Positions 56,049-64,000 of a DNA stretch of 64,000 bases are shown piece after piece. A program made the translations under genes and the position numbers. The notes beneath the pieces are model-generated. The model saw only the letters and a list, made by a program, of their open reading frames with translations, was not told the origin of the DNA and did no database searches. Each line of letters opens with the position of its first letter. The first letter of the stretch is position 1. Origin of the DNA: an uncultured Pirellulaceae bacterium (GTDB lineage Bacteria; Planctomycetota; Planctomycetia; Pirellulales; Pirellulaceae); assembly GCA_938084685.1 (NCBI GenBank), contig CALKGE010000011.1, positions 62,001 through 126,000 of the forward strand, given 5' to 3'.

Positions 56049-56449
56049 AGTTCGACCCACTGATCAGCATTAAACTCAATCACGCCAGTCGGGAATATCA
56101 ACCAGGCGACCTGCTTGAATGTGAATACCAGGTTGATGCTGTGGAACGAAAGGAACTAAAGAGTGTGGAAGTGGCCACCATGTGGTATTCCTCCGGCAAA
56201 GGTGACGAAGAGGAAGCAATTCACTACTACGAACGGCAGACTGCTCGTCAGTCCCAGTATGAAACCGACCTCCGTGAACTGGCTCATTTCTCAACCGAAT
56301 TACCACTCAGTCCACTCAGCTACTCTGGCACCAACCTCAGTATTACCTGGTGTGTTCGAGTGCGTATTATCGTTCAGTATGCCGACCAGACTCCTAAAGA
56401 GTTCAAATACTCTCAACCATTCCAGTTGCATGCCTATCAGTCCAGCTAA
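56045..56449 (+). CDS. Small arrestin-like beta-sandwich protein
   Basis: 134 residues from a GTG that overlaps the preceding stop (GTGA), so translation is coupled. KLNHASREYQPGDLLECEYQV is the first arrestin-like strand pair, followed by SVEVATMWYSSGKGDEEEA and LPLSPLSYSGTNLSITWCVRVRIIV-type strands, with the W-x-V-R-V-R-I pattern of arrestin-fold proteins. There is no signal peptide or membrane segment, so it is cytoplasmic. It resembles the C-terminal part of the preceding membrane protein and may pair with it. The ATPase gene starts inside its last codons. Confidence 0.65.
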   Translation: MKFDPLISIKLNHASREYQPGDLLECEYQVDAVERKELKSVEVATMWYSSGKGDEEEAIHYYERQTARQSQYETDLRELAHFSTELPLSPLSYSGTNLSITWCVRVRIIVQYADQTPKEFKYSQPFQLHAYQSS

Positions 56450-57041
56450 TTCGATCGACGTCATCAATCCGTTTGAAACCCGATGGATTCGACCTGATGC
56501 GGTGAGCTACATCATGAGCGGAAACAACCGTGTTTCTGATCTGCTGGACAAAATACTGGAATCCAGTTCACCCTTACAGATCATAGGACCTCATGGCGTC
56601 GGCAAAACCACGCTGGCGCATACGTTGTGTGCCGACGCCGAATCACGCGGCCTGACGGCACAACTACAGCGCGGTGGCCGGATTCAAAAAGGAATACTCA
56701 GAAATTCACTGAGCACAGCCGGCAGCATCAATATTGTGGACGAATTCGAGCAGCTTTCACGCTGGCAACAGACGAAAGCCTTCCGCTTGGCGCGGAAACA
56801 TGGTTCCCGGCTGGTGGTGATTGTGCACGATCGGTTGGACCTGCCGACACTGACAGAGATCAAGCCCGACGTGCTGGCAATGCAAATCCTTGCAAGTCAA
56901 CTGCAACAACAACACGGAATCGCTCCACTCGTCACAGACGAGGACGTTTCCCGACTCATGCTGGCCCAACAACAGAACTGCCGGGAAGTCCTCTTTCAGT
57001 GCTACGACCTGTTTCACCAACGGCATAAAAAAAACCGGTAG
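56430..57041 (+). CDS. P-loop ATPase of the arrestin-like operon
   Basis: 203 residues from MPISPANSID, overlapping the previous gene by 20 bases. Walker A is IIGPHGVGKTTLAHTL (53-61 core) and Walker B is INIVDEFEQL. A later strand, SRLVVIVHDRLDLP, is as in AAA/STAND-type ATP binders. The C-terminal half is helical (LQQQHGIAPLVTDEDVSRLML) and ends in a basic tail. It has the RecA/AAA order but is short, so it may act on a partner. The stop codon lies in a minus-strand terminator stem. It is the last gene of the three-gene unit. The function is unknown. Confidence 0.8.
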   Translation: MPISPANSIDVINPFETRWIRPDAVSYIMSGNNRVSDLLDKILESSSPLQIIGPHGVGKTTLAHTLCADAESRGLTAQLQRGGRIQKGILRNSLSTAGSINIVDEFEQLSRWQQTKAFRLARKHGSRLVVIVHDRLDLPTLTEIKPDVLAMQILASQLQQQHGIAPLVTDEDVSRLMLAQQQNCREVLFQCYDLFHQRHKKNR

Positions 57042-57065
57042 CGAATGGCTAGTTCACTACCGGTT
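57026..57065 (-). terminator. Terminator for the minus-strand secreted-protein gene, overlapping the ATPase stop
   Basis: The stem AACCGGTAG / CTACCGGTT has a 15-base loop. On the minus strand it is followed by eight or more T, and there is no T-run on the plus side. The ATPase TAG stop is part of the stem. Confidence 0.8.
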
Positions 57066-57113
57066 AACGCGAATCATTGCCACCCTGTTTGCACAGGATG
57101 ACAGAGAGATGTG

Positions 57114-58088
57114 CTACTTAACAGGAATCCAATCTTCGTCATCCAGGACGGTGATGCGAGGTGGTGTTGTCACTGAAGCCGGTATGACAAGCCGTGGACC
57201 GATCATGGGTACGGTGTCACGAGCTGTTTTATCCAGCGGATTGATCAGTCGAGGAGCCTCACCTGTTTCCTGGTCTTTCTCGGCATCCGGGTCGGCAAGA
57301 GGTGCGTCAGGATCCGTCTCCAGCTTCTCCTCTTCTTTTTCTGTACCTTCCTTGTCCGAGGACTCAGGATTTACGTTCGGTTTTTTCAGTACCGATTCAT
57401 CATCCTGCTTGTCCGACGGTGTTTCCACTTTGCGAACCTCAGTCCGCTCTCCTTCACCAGTTTCCGGTTGCTTCAACGCATCTGCATCAAGTTGGGGACG
57501 CGTATCGGCTGGCTCAACATTCTTCAAGGTGTCATCACCTGAATTCTCCTGCTGTTTGTCGTAGTACGACGAGTCCTTTCGAGCTGGTGTGCTGGCAGGC
57601 AGATCAGAACAGCGAGGCAGGATCGGCTCGAGGATATCACCCAAGCGAGGAATATGCACGCGAGACATCAAATTGTTGTTGGACGGCTCCAATACAGGTC
57701 GGTAGTTTTCCACCGGCACCTGACGCAACTGCCAAGTGTACGTTTCCACAGGTTTTAACAACACCGACTGGCCAGGTTGAGCTCCCAGTTCAAGCGAGGG
57801 ACGATAAAGTGTCGTCGGCACCTTCACCCATTTCGTGACATAACGAGTTTCTTTTTTGTAGTCGACGATAACCTGACGAGGATAAAAGACATTCAGTGGA
57901 CTGAGCACTTCAGATCCCACCGAGTCAGGTTTGCGAACCTCCACTCTATTTTCGTCCTGGGGAGGACTGTAAACCTTGAGAATGGGCTTGCGGCCGGTCA
58001 AATAATCCAGCACTTGAGCGTCAGCTGGGTGGGGCGTCAACAAGGCCATCGTGATGGCCGCTACCATCATGTATTTTAGATTGCGCAT
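57114..58088 (-). CDS. Secreted planctomycete protein with acidic low-complexity tail
   Basis: 324 residues from MRNLKYMMVAAITMAL, with a signal peptide ending near ADAQV. The folded part (about 25-165) has VLDYLTGRKPILKVYSPP, VFYPRQVIVDYKKETRYVTKWVKVPTTLY-like strands with aromatic/basic alternation, and VETYTWQLRQVPVENYRPVLE. The second half (about 175-324) is disordered, rich in Asp, Glu, Lys, Pro and Thr, ending DDEDWIPVK. No known domain is recognised; the YVTKWVK/YTWQLRQVP strands look like a duplicated beta unit. It is read from a long leader containing the structured element near 58.3 kb. Confidence 0.7.
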   Translation of the reverse strand: MRNLKYMMVAAITMALLTPHPADAQVLDYLTGRKPILKVYSPPQDENRVEVRKPDSVGSEVLSPLNVFYPRQVIVDYKKETRYVTKWVKVPTTLYRPSLELGAQPGQSVLLKPVETYTWQLRQVPVENYRPVLEPSNNNLMSRVHIPRLGDILEPILPRCSDLPASTPARKDSSYYDKQQENSGDDTLKNVEPADTRPQLDADALKQPETGEGERTEVRKVETPSDKQDDESVLKKPNVNPESSDKEGTEKEEEKLETDPDAPLADPDAEKDQETGEAPRLINPLDKTARDTVPMIGPRLVIPASVTTPPRITVLDDEDWIPVK

Positions 58089-58577
58089 GTTACTACTTCT
58101 CTCTCTCTTCGCGTTGAGTTTCAATCGAGCATCTCTCACAATGCCGACCTAATAGTTAGTTTGACTGACCGCTCTCGCCTTAAGCAAGCAGCAAATCCAG
58201 TTTGCCAGTCAAATTACGGAATATTACGGTTATGCAGAATATGCCGTTGTCCTCTGTCTGATCGCAGGTACTCTCACATACCAATCAGGCAGTATTTTGC
58301 GTGAGTCCCTGAAAAACCAACTCCCGCGTCGGTTTTTCAAGGGCTGGACCCAGTTGCCGTAACTGGGTTCTCTCACGTCATGTAAGAAAGGTAGGTTACT
58401 GATTTCAACAAAGGCGTAACAAAAATTGTTTTCTTTCTGTTTTTTTGCAGACAATGCTCCCACTTTCCTGCCTGCGATCTGTCACAGGCAGCGCAGCTCT
58501 GAAATTGCGATATAATTGGCACTCAGCCACAACTGAGTGTGCTTAAAACAGCTCCAGACTCCGCAGGAAAGGAAACG
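58089..58577. other. Long structured intergenic region
   Basis: No gene. It separates the minus-strand secreted-protein gene from plus-strand polX. It holds a three-way-junction element, a second hairpin (58258-58288: CTGAT/ATCAG with inner GGTA/TACC), and TATAAT at 58511-58516, which may be the polX -10 box, with no clear -35. Confidence 0.6.
58299..58378 (-). ncRNA. Candidate structured RNA, three-way junction
   Basis: Read on the minus strand. P1 is CGTGAG / CTCACG. P2 is ACCCAGTT / AACTGGGT with loop ACGGC. P3 is CCCT and GAAAAACCGAC paired with GTTGGTTTTTC and AGGG, with one T bulge and loop GCGGGA. Joining strands are AGA, CCAG and A. The minus strand is favoured because a G-U pair extends P3 by three pairs there, and that pair is A/C on plus. 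The element lies about 210 bases before the secreted-protein start, in its leader. A dispersed repeat or a leader riboswitch are both possible. Confidence 0.5.
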
Positions 58578-60308
58578 ATGGATAACGCGAAGATCTCCGC
58601 TCAGATCACCAAACTGGCAGACCTGCTCGAATTTCAAGGAGCCAATTCGTTCAAGATCCGAGCGTACCGTCGAGGTGCTCGAGTCATCAAAGATGCGACA
58701 GATTCTTTCGCCACGATCGTCAACAACGACCCTTCCGAGCTTTTGGAAATTGAAGGCATTGGAAAAGGTGTTGCTGAGAAAATCACCCAACTGATACAAG
58801 ATGGTGAAATTGCAGAGATAAATACGATTCTGGAAACTGTTCCGGCGACCGTGCTGGATATCCTACGCATCCCCGGACTCGGTCCCAGAAAAGCAGCCCT
58901 GCTTTACCAGGAACTGGGCATTCAGACGTTGGACCAGTTACAAGCTGCCTGCAAAGCGGATGAGGTTCAAAAATTAAAAGGTTTTGCTGCCAAGACTCAG
59001 CAGAGTATTCTCGACGGCATCGCCATCGCCGCCGCTGCGAATGAGCGAATTTATTGGTCCGATGCAGATCAACTCGCCGACGCACTGCGCTTGCATATGC
59101 AAAACTGTCCTGCCATTCAGCGTATCGAATTTGCTGGCAGCTATCGCCGCGGCCGGGAAACGGTAGGTGATCTGGATGTCCTGGTCGACTCGACGGATGC
59201 CGAATCGGTGATGGATCACTTTTCTGAGTTTCCTGAGCTGGAACAAGTCATAGTCCGAGGCGACACGAAAATGTCGATCCGGGTTACGAACAGTTTCCAG
59301 GTCGATCTACGAGTTGTGCCTGCTGACGCTTTCGGTGCTGCGCTGCAGTACTTTACCGGCTCCAAAGACCATAATGTCGAACTTCGTGGGCGAGCCAAAC
59401 AACTCGGCCTGAAAATCAACGAGTACGGCGTGTTCCGTGTTGAAGGTGACGACGAAAGTTACATCGCCGGTGCAACTGAAGAAGAAGTCTATCAGGCACT
59501 CGACCTACCCTGTTTCGCTCCGGAAATCCGTGAAGCTCGAACTGAATTCCACTGGGCGTCTGATGATGCGATCCCCACGCTGATTACGGTGGAGCAAATC
59601 CAGGGAGACCTGCACATGCACACGACGGCAACCGATGGCAAAGCGTCTATTGAGGAAATGGCCGAGGCTGCCAAAGCGCGAGGACTCAAATACATTGCGA
59701 TCACCGATCACTCGCAACGCGTCTCGGTGGCACACGGACTGGACGCCGAAAAACTACTGCAACAGTGGAAGGAAATCGATGACATCAACGCTTCCCGCAA
59801 CGATGATTTCCTGATTCTTAAGGGAGTCGAATGTGACATCCTCGAAGACGGAGCCATGGACTTGCCGGACGAAGTCCTGGCGCAAGCGGATTGGGTGATT
59901 GCCTCCGTCCATTTCGGCCAGCGGCAACCTCGTCAGCAGATCACCGATCGTATTACTGGCGCGCTGGCAAATCCACATATCGATATCATTGCGCATCCGA
60001 CAGGACGATTGATTAATCGTCGCGAGGCATACGAAGTGGATATCGATGCTGTTTTCCAGGCAGCTCAGGAAAACCACAAAATGCTGGAGCTGAATGCCAA
60101 CCCGGCCAGGCTTGACCTGCACGACGTACACTGTGCTATGGCGCGTGAACGAGAAATCCCGATTGTCATCAGTAGCGACGCGCACTCTGTCACCGGACTG
60201 GATGTGCTGAAATACGGGATCAATCAGGCTCGACGTGGAGGCCTGGCTGCCGGTCATGTCGCCAACACACTGAGCTGGAACAAACTTCAAAAACTGCTTT
60301 CCTCTTAG
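58578..60308 (+). CDS. polX: DNA polymerase X family (PolX) with PHP exonuclease domain
   Basis: 576 residues from MDNAKISAQITK after GGAAAGGAAACG. Helix-hairpin-helix units are at about 55-70 (LEIEGIGKGVAEKI) and 95-112 (LRIPGLGPRKAALLY). The nucleotidyltransferase palm is FAGSYRRGRETVGDLDVLVD, with catalytic Asp198/Asp200 and a third Asp in VDLRVVP. The C-terminal PHP domain (about 342-576) has DLHMHTTATDGK, ITDHSQRVSVAHG, and ISSDAHSVTGLD, the metal ligands for 3'-5' exonuclease/AP-endonuclease activity. It probably acts in base-excision gap filling. The length is normal for bacterial PolX. It is monocistronic. Confidence 0.95.
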   Translation: MDNAKISAQITKLADLLEFQGANSFKIRAYRRGARVIKDATDSFATIVNNDPSELLEIEGIGKGVAEKITQLIQDGEIAEINTILETVPATVLDILRIPGLGPRKAALLYQELGIQTLDQLQAACKADEVQKLKGFAAKTQQSILDGIAIAAAANERIYWSDADQLADALRLHMQNCPAIQRIEFAGSYRRGRETVGDLDVLVDSTDAESVMDHFSEFPELEQVIVRGDTKMSIRVTNSFQVDLRVVPADAFGAALQYFTGSKDHNVELRGRAKQLGLKINEYGVFRVEGDDESYIAGATEEEVYQALDLPCFAPEIREARTEFHWASDDAIPTLITVEQIQGDLHMHTTATDGKASIEEMAEAAKARGLKYIAITDHSQRVSVAHGLDAEKLLQQWKEIDDINASRNDDFLILKGVECDILEDGAMDLPDEVLAQADWVIASVHFGQRQPRQQITDRITGALANPHIDIIAHPTGRLINRREAYEVDIDAVFQAAQENHKMLELNANPARLDLHDVHCAMAREREIPIVISSDAHSVTGLDVLKYGINQARRGGLAAGHVANTLSWNKLQKLLSS

Positions 60309-60368
60309 CTATCGGTTAAACTGAATTCTCACTACGACAATCCCATTCACTTCAGATGATCTCCTACC

Positions 60369-61289
60369 ATGAACAGTATTCCATCAACCTCGCTCCGTAA
60401 TCGCCGCCAATTCCTGACCGCCACTTCGGCCATGCTGGGTGTCGCCTCCTTACCAACACTGGCTTCCGCAATCGACCCTATCCCACGAAATGGTAGCCAT
60501 AAGTTCAAGTATTCGTTGGCTGCCTACAGTTATCGCCGGCTCCTGCAGGGAGAGAAGGCCGAACTAACTCTGCATGACTTCATCGATGACTGTGCCGCCT
60601 TTGGTCTCGAAGGGACGGAACTGACGTCCTACTATTTTCCAAAGCAAGTTACCACCGAATACCTGCTGGGTCTCAAGCAACATTGTTTCCGACTGGGGTT
60701 ATCAATTTCAGGTACCGCGGTCGGAAATGATTTTGGTCATCCGGAAGGGGACCCCAAACGCCGTGAACAGATCGATCATGTAAAGACCTGGGTAGATCAC
60801 GCTGCGACCATGGGAGCTCCGGTCATTCGCATCTTTGCTGGTCACACCAAGCAGGGTCAAACCGAGGCCAGCTCGCACAAGCTGATGGTGTCGGCCATTG
60901 AAGAGTGCTGTGACTATGCTGGCCAAAAGGGGATTGTCCTGGCGTTGGAAAACCACGGCGGCCCCACATCCACTGCTGAAGGACTGATGAAATTTGTGAA
61001 CGATGTGAAGAGTCCGTGGTTCGCGGTCAATCTGGATACTGGTAACTTTTCCAGTGACGATGTTTACGCGGAACTGGAAACTGTTGCGCCGTATGCGATG
61101 AACGTTCAAGTCAAAGTGGTCACACATAATGCTGCTCGGGAAAAATCACCAACGGACTTCGGGCGTCTGGGCAAGATTCTCAAGGATTCCAACTATCGGG
61201 GCTTTGTCGTGCTGGAGTACGAAGAAGCGGGTGACGCTCGCAAGCAGTCACTTCACTTTTTGAACCAGCTACGCGATAGCCTGAGCTAG
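60369..61289 (+). CDS. Tat-exported sugar-phosphate isomerase/epimerase-like protein
   Basis: 306 residues. Twin-arginine leader LRNRRQFLTATSAMLGVASL, cleavage near ASAID. AP-endonuclease-2/xylose-isomerase-like TIM barrel: KYSLAAYSYRRLL, GLEGTELTSYYFP, VIRIFAGHTKQ, LALENHGGPTST (metal Glu/His), AVNLDTGNF (Asp), MNVQVKVVTH, and the last Glu in FVVLEYEEAGD. These give the usual metal-binding set. Periplasmic isomerase-like proteins of this sort are common in planctomycetes, with unknown sugars. The related barrel in the 1506-residue protein upstream suggests a shared type of substrate. Confidence 0.88.
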   Translation: MNSIPSTSLRNRRQFLTATSAMLGVASLPTLASAIDPIPRNGSHKFKYSLAAYSYRRLLQGEKAELTLHDFIDDCAAFGLEGTELTSYYFPKQVTTEYLLGLKQHCFRLGLSISGTAVGNDFGHPEGDPKRREQIDHVKTWVDHAATMGAPVIRIFAGHTKQGQTEASSHKLMVSAIEECCDYAGQKGIVLALENHGGPTSTAEGLMKFVNDVKSPWFAVNLDTGNFSSDDVYAELETVAPYAMNVQVKVVTHNAAREKSPTDFGRLGKILKDSNYRGFVVLEYEEAGDARKQSLHFLNQLRDSLS

Positions 61290-61685
61290 ATAACGACAGC
61301 CGTCACAGGCCAACTGTAAAACGGACCTTGAGTGGCCGATGAGGAACTATTGAACGGTGGGCACAGGTTGCGGACAGATCGAAGAGGGAAATTCTGAGGC
61401 ATTGCCGAGGTGATACCCCTATCCCCGTGAAAGTTGATTAGTACCAAACGCTGGTGTCACTTATTGCTATACTTGTCAACCAACTACTGGAGAGCCTCGG
61501 GGATGTGGAGATGCTCAGAATTTCTGCCTGTGCGTCAGTCAGGGTAGTTAAGCTGTTCAAATAAAGCTCGTCCACCTGGCCTACCTCCAAATGGTGGCAT
61601 CAGTGGAAGTGAGAGAATTCTGTCAGTTTTACCAAACGAGCACCCTCGGCCAGCCAACCAGGAATGCCGGATAATCAAAGCAATG
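61290..61685. other. Intergenic region, no gene seen
   Basis: About 400 bases with no frame that looks coding on either strand; short open stretches lack ribosome sites and family motifs. A strong terminator follows. Confidence 0.5.
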
Positions 61686-61723
61686 AAAAAAGGCTGTATC
61701 CGATTTTGGATACAGCCTTTTTT
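61686..61723. terminator. Bidirectional Rho-independent terminator
   Basis: The 16-pair stem AAAAAAGGCTGTATCC / GGATACAGCCTTTTTT has a six-base loop. It carries A/T runs on both sides and sits between convergent genes. Confidence 0.93.
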
Positions 61724-61748
61724 GTTGGGTGTGTTAGGAAGTGACGAT

Positions 61749-62228
61749 CTATTTCTTGATCTTCTCAACCACCTTCTCGACAACCTGCTTGGTCTTCTCG
61801 ACTCCGTCTTTCACGGCGTCTCCTGCTTTCTCAGTCAGTTTCTTGTCGCCGTCAGCACATGACTTACAGGTCTCTTTCGCTTTATCGCAGTCTTTGCATT
61901 CTTCTTTCTTCGCATTGCACACCGGGCAATCTTCTTTTCCAGTACACTCAGACTTCTTGAACAAGCTTTTAGCTCGTCTGACCAGCTTGCTGCCAACCGC
62001 GTCACAGCAGGATCCTTTCTCTTTATCGCAACACTCTTTTTTCTCGTCACAACATTCTTTCTTGTCGCAACATTCTTTTTTGTCTTTACAGCAGTCTGAT
62101 TTTTTCAGTTTGATTTTGGGTAACTGCAGTTCCAGTTTTTTTGATTCTTCATCAGCTCGAACTGTGGTTGTAGCAACTAGCGCCACCAACATCAGCAAAG
62201 CCAATCCGTTTACGCTAAAACGCTTCAT
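61749..62228 (-). CDS. Secreted Cys/Lys-rich protein (metallothionein-like)
   Basis: 159 residues with a signal peptide (about 1-25, TTTVRADE). The mature part is Lys/Glu-rich, with a run of Cys pairs spaced by five to eight charged residues: DCC, ECC, ECC, ECC, SCC within about 35 residues, then single-Cys motifs SECTGKEDCPVCNAKKEECKD. About 18 Cys in 159 residues. A basic amphipathic tail (VEKTKQVVEKVVEKIKK) ends it. The DNA behind the pairs is repetitive. Metal buffering or a disulfide-linked matrix are possible. No family is recognised. Confidence 0.75.
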   Translation of the reverse strand: MKRFSVNGLALLMLVALVATTTVRADEESKKLELQLPKIKLKKSDCCKDKKECCDKKECCDEKKECCDKEKGSCCDAVGSKLVRRAKSLFKKSECTGKEDCPVCNAKKEECKDCDKAKETCKSCADGDKKLTEKAGDAVKDGVEKTKQVVEKVVEKIKK

Positions 62229-62408
62229 TTCAGGATCCTCGCCTTAGAAAACTCGTGGGTTAAATATCCGCGCACATCGCCCGTAGGTGGATGACGCTCC
62301 ATTATCAGATTCGACAATCTGGCTGATTCGTCTTTACAGAAGTGACAGTTTTTTCGAAGATACCGACACGAAAAAAATGTCTCTGGATTAACTGGAAGGT
62401 GCAATAAC

Positions 62409-63050
62409 ATGCGCATCACAGGTATTTTAAATCTTGCAATTCTCTGCAGCCTGGTGGTTGTCACAACAACCGGCTGTTCTGACTCATCGGAAAACAGCGA
62501 AACCGCTGAAAACCTGAATACAGTTCAGTCCCCCAACGTCCAACTGACGACGAATTCGGATGGGATCGGCATGGACTCGTCAACCAGCTCCACCGCCGAT
62601 CAGCTGGCCAACGAAGATAGTCCCCAGCGAATTGTGCAAAACTTCCTGGCTGCACTTCAACTTGGTAACGATGCAACCATTTCCAATCTGCTCACCACCC
62701 GAGCCCGGCAAGAAACTGAAAAACATGACCTGGTAGTCCGCAGCCCCGGATCCCCCAATGCCACATTTGAAGTGGGAGAAGTGGAGATGGTATCGGGTGG
62801 AGCCTATGTTACCAGCCTGTGGAAAGAACCCGGCAAGGATGGGCTGACTCATCAATTCGATATCATCTGGATCTTACGTCAGCAGCAGAACGGGTGGCGG
62901 ATCGCCGGCATGGCAACCCGAGTCACCGCCAACGAAGCCCCGACCTATCTCAACTTTGAAGATCCAGAAGAAATGATACGTATCTGGAAGGCAGCCGATC
63001 AACGACTGGCAACGCAACAGGAACAGGGAGCAGCCACGGCCGGCAACTAA
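62409..63050 (+). CDS. Lipoprotein, uncharacterised
   Basis: 213 residues with a lipoprotein signal (VVVTTTGC at about residues 17-24, lipobox TTGC). A Ser/Thr/Asn-rich linker runs to about 65. The alpha+beta domain then has PQRIVQNFLAALQLGNDATISNLL, TFEVGEVEMVSGGAYVTSLWK and FDIIWILRQQQNGWRIAGMATR, the order of an NTF2-like or DUF4878-type lipoprotein fold. The ribosome site GGAAGGTG supports the start. It is monocistronic with its own terminator. Confidence 0.75.
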   Translation: MRITGILNLAILCSLVVVTTTGCSDSSENSETAENLNTVQSPNVQLTTNSDGIGMDSSTSSTADQLANEDSPQRIVQNFLAALQLGNDATISNLLTTRARQETEKHDLVVRSPGSPNATFEVGEVEMVSGGAYVTSLWKEPGKDGLTHQFDIIWILRQQQNGWRIAGMATRVTANEAPTYLNFEDPEEMIRIWKAADQRLATQQEQGAATAGN

Positions 63051-63077
63051 ATGCTTGACGAATCAGACCATATGCAT

Positions 63078-63116
63078 AAGGGCCAGTCACCGATGAAAGT
63101 GACTGGCCCTTTTTTA
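63078..63116. terminator. Rho-independent terminator
   Basis: The 13-pair stem AAGGGCCAGTCAC / GTGACTGGCCCTT has an eight-base loop and is followed by a T-run. It ends the lipoprotein gene; the minus side has only AAGG/CTTAT, so it is less suited to the acs gene. Confidence 0.88.
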
Positions 63117-63144
63117 CGTATCACGTTCCGTGCATTGAAGCGGG

Positions 63145-64000
63145 TTACTCGTCATTGGCTCGTAGCTGAGCCAGCACCGAGTAGTCTTCCAGGGTGGTCG
63201 TGTCTCCAACCGCCTCTTTGCCTTCTGCAATATCCCGCAACAGACGTCGCATAATTTTTCCACTCCGCGTCTTGGGCAAGGCGTTGGTAAACCGAATGTC
63301 ATCTGGCTGGGCGAGCGCTCCGATCTCTTTCCGCACGTGCAGTTTTAATTCCTGTTTCATATCGTCTGACGCTTCCGCATCCACCAATGTCACAAACACG
63401 GCGACAGCCTGCCCCTTGATATCATCTTTCCTGCCCACAGCAGCAGCTTCAGCGACCTGAGGATGGCTTACCAGAGCGCTTTCGACTTCGATCGTGCTGA
63501 GTCGGTGGCCGGACACATTGATCACATCATCAATTCGTCCCATGATCCAGTAGTAACCATCCTCGTCACACCGAGCGTTATCACCGGCGAGATAGCTGCC
63601 TGGGAATTTAGACCAGTACTGTTCCTTGTATCGCTGATCGTCTCCCCAGATTCCTCGCAACATCCCGGGCCAGGGATGTGTCATGACCAGCATCCCTCCC
63701 TGGTTCTCACCGACTGCCTCACCCGTCTCATCCAGAATCGCCGGCAGAATACCAGGCAATGGCTTGGTACAACTTCCTGGCTTGGTAGGAACAGCTCCGG
63801 GAAGTGGACTCATCATGATGCCACCAGTTTCGGTCTGCCACCAGGTATCCACGATGGGACAACGTTCGCCACCAATCTTTTCGTGATACCACATCCAGGC
63901 TTCCGGATTGATTCCTTCGCCCACGGTACCCAACAACCTCAGGCTGCTCAAATCATGTTTCTCGACATGCTCGTCTCCCCATTTGATAAAGGCCCGGATG
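63145..64000 (-). CDS. acs: Acetyl-CoA synthetase, C-terminal part (runs off the window)
   Basis: About 284 C-terminal residues; the 5' part lies past the right edge. [20 protein letters not shown] is the AMP-binding core, [34 protein letters not shown] the hinge and A8 region, and [18 protein letters not shown] has the catalytic (acetylatable) Lys. These are diagnostic for AMP-forming acetyl-CoA synthetase, activating acetate to acetyl-CoA. It supplies the substrate of citrate synthase encoded about 20 kb away. Confidence 0.95.
   Translation of the reverse strand, partial: IRAFIKWGDEHVEKHDLSSLRLLGTVGEGINPEAWMWYHEKIGGERCPIVDTWWQTETGGIMMSPLPGAVPTKPGSCTKPLPGILPAILDETGEAVGENQGGMLVMTHPWPGMLRGIWGDDQRYKEQYWSKFPGSYLAGDNARCDEDGYYWIMGRIDDVINVSGHRLSTIEVESALVSHPQVAEAAAVGRKDDIKGQAVAVFVTLVDAEASDDMKQELKLHVRKEIGALAQPDDIRFTNALPKTRSGKIMRRLLRDIAEGKEAVGDTTTLEDYSVLAQLRANDE

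Noticed and set aside
61535-61783. 82-residue minus-strand frame near the 61.7 kb terminator
   Set aside because: It runs through the terminator hairpin into the 3' end of the Cys/Lys-rich gene; no recognisable protein features.
61749-62228. CRISPR-like reading of the repeated Cys-codon DNA
   Set aside because: Units are in one reading frame, lack even spacers and encode charged residues after a signal peptide; it is coding repeat.

Overview
The window comes from a member of the phylum Planctomycetota, probably a Gimesia/Planctomyces-like aquatic heterotroph. This rests on gene content, not a database match. The content includes formylglycine sulfatases, a DUF1501 protein with a twin-arginine leader, Gfo/Idh/MocA and sugar-isomerase proteins with Tat leaders, a giant protein carrying a PVC-type CxxCH haem domain, and an extracellular protein opening with the LLEERCLLA-type leader typical of planctomycetes. 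Base composition is near 50% GC and looks even throughout. No transposase, integrase or CRISPR array was seen.

Layout. 1-8.9 kb: a flippase-like membrane protein, tRNA-Ala(GGC), a decayed ankyrin gene, an APC permease with a tandem-rhodanese sulfurtransferase, a nucleoside-type MFS transporter, and a cpaB/cpaC-like pilus pair. 9-15.8 kb: a Gfo/Idh/MocA oxidoreductase, a nucleoside hydrolase with a SelA-like PLP enzyme, a VOC protein, a sulfatase, a PDZ fragment and a Spy-like secreted protein. 15.9-26.5 kb: a polysaccharide-type accessory block made of a 1506-residue five-module protein, an alpha/beta esterase, a double SGNH (sialate O-acetylesterase-like) protein, DUF1501 and a second sulfatase. 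26.9-28.1 kb: a tandem NIPSNAP protein, a small membrane protein and tRNA-Leu(CAG).

28.3-35.2 kb holds a seven-gene minus-strand export locus: TolC-like channel, Cys-rich small protein, FtsX-type permease, Tat lipoprotein, HlyD-type adaptor, ABC ATPase, second FtsX-type permease. Gaps are 5-10 bases, or an overlap, over the last five genes. It is the most complete multi-protein system in the window.

35.3-53 kb is mostly housekeeping: an epimerase, a rhodanese, a CCA/poly(A) nucleotidyltransferase operon with a 56-codon gene, a giant FG-GAP/SdrD-like surface protein with a WD40 partner, citrate synthase, a parvulin-type PPIase, Mfd, an Old Yellow Enzyme relative and a PcrA/UvrD helicase. 53-64 kb carries a free-standing RNA polymerase alpha C-terminal-domain protein, a PQQ-type propeller, a three-gene arrestin-fold/P-loop operon, a secreted protein whose long leader region can fold into a three-way-junction RNA, DNA polymerase X, a Tat sugar isomerase, a Cys/Lys-rich metallothionein-like protein, a lipoprotein and the 3' part of acetyl-CoA synthetase.

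The best candidates for something undescribed are the export operon, the arrestin-like/ATPase operon, the stand-alone alpha-CTD protein and the structured RNA at about 58.3 kb. Motif and structure calls were made by eye; no search, alignment or folding program was run.
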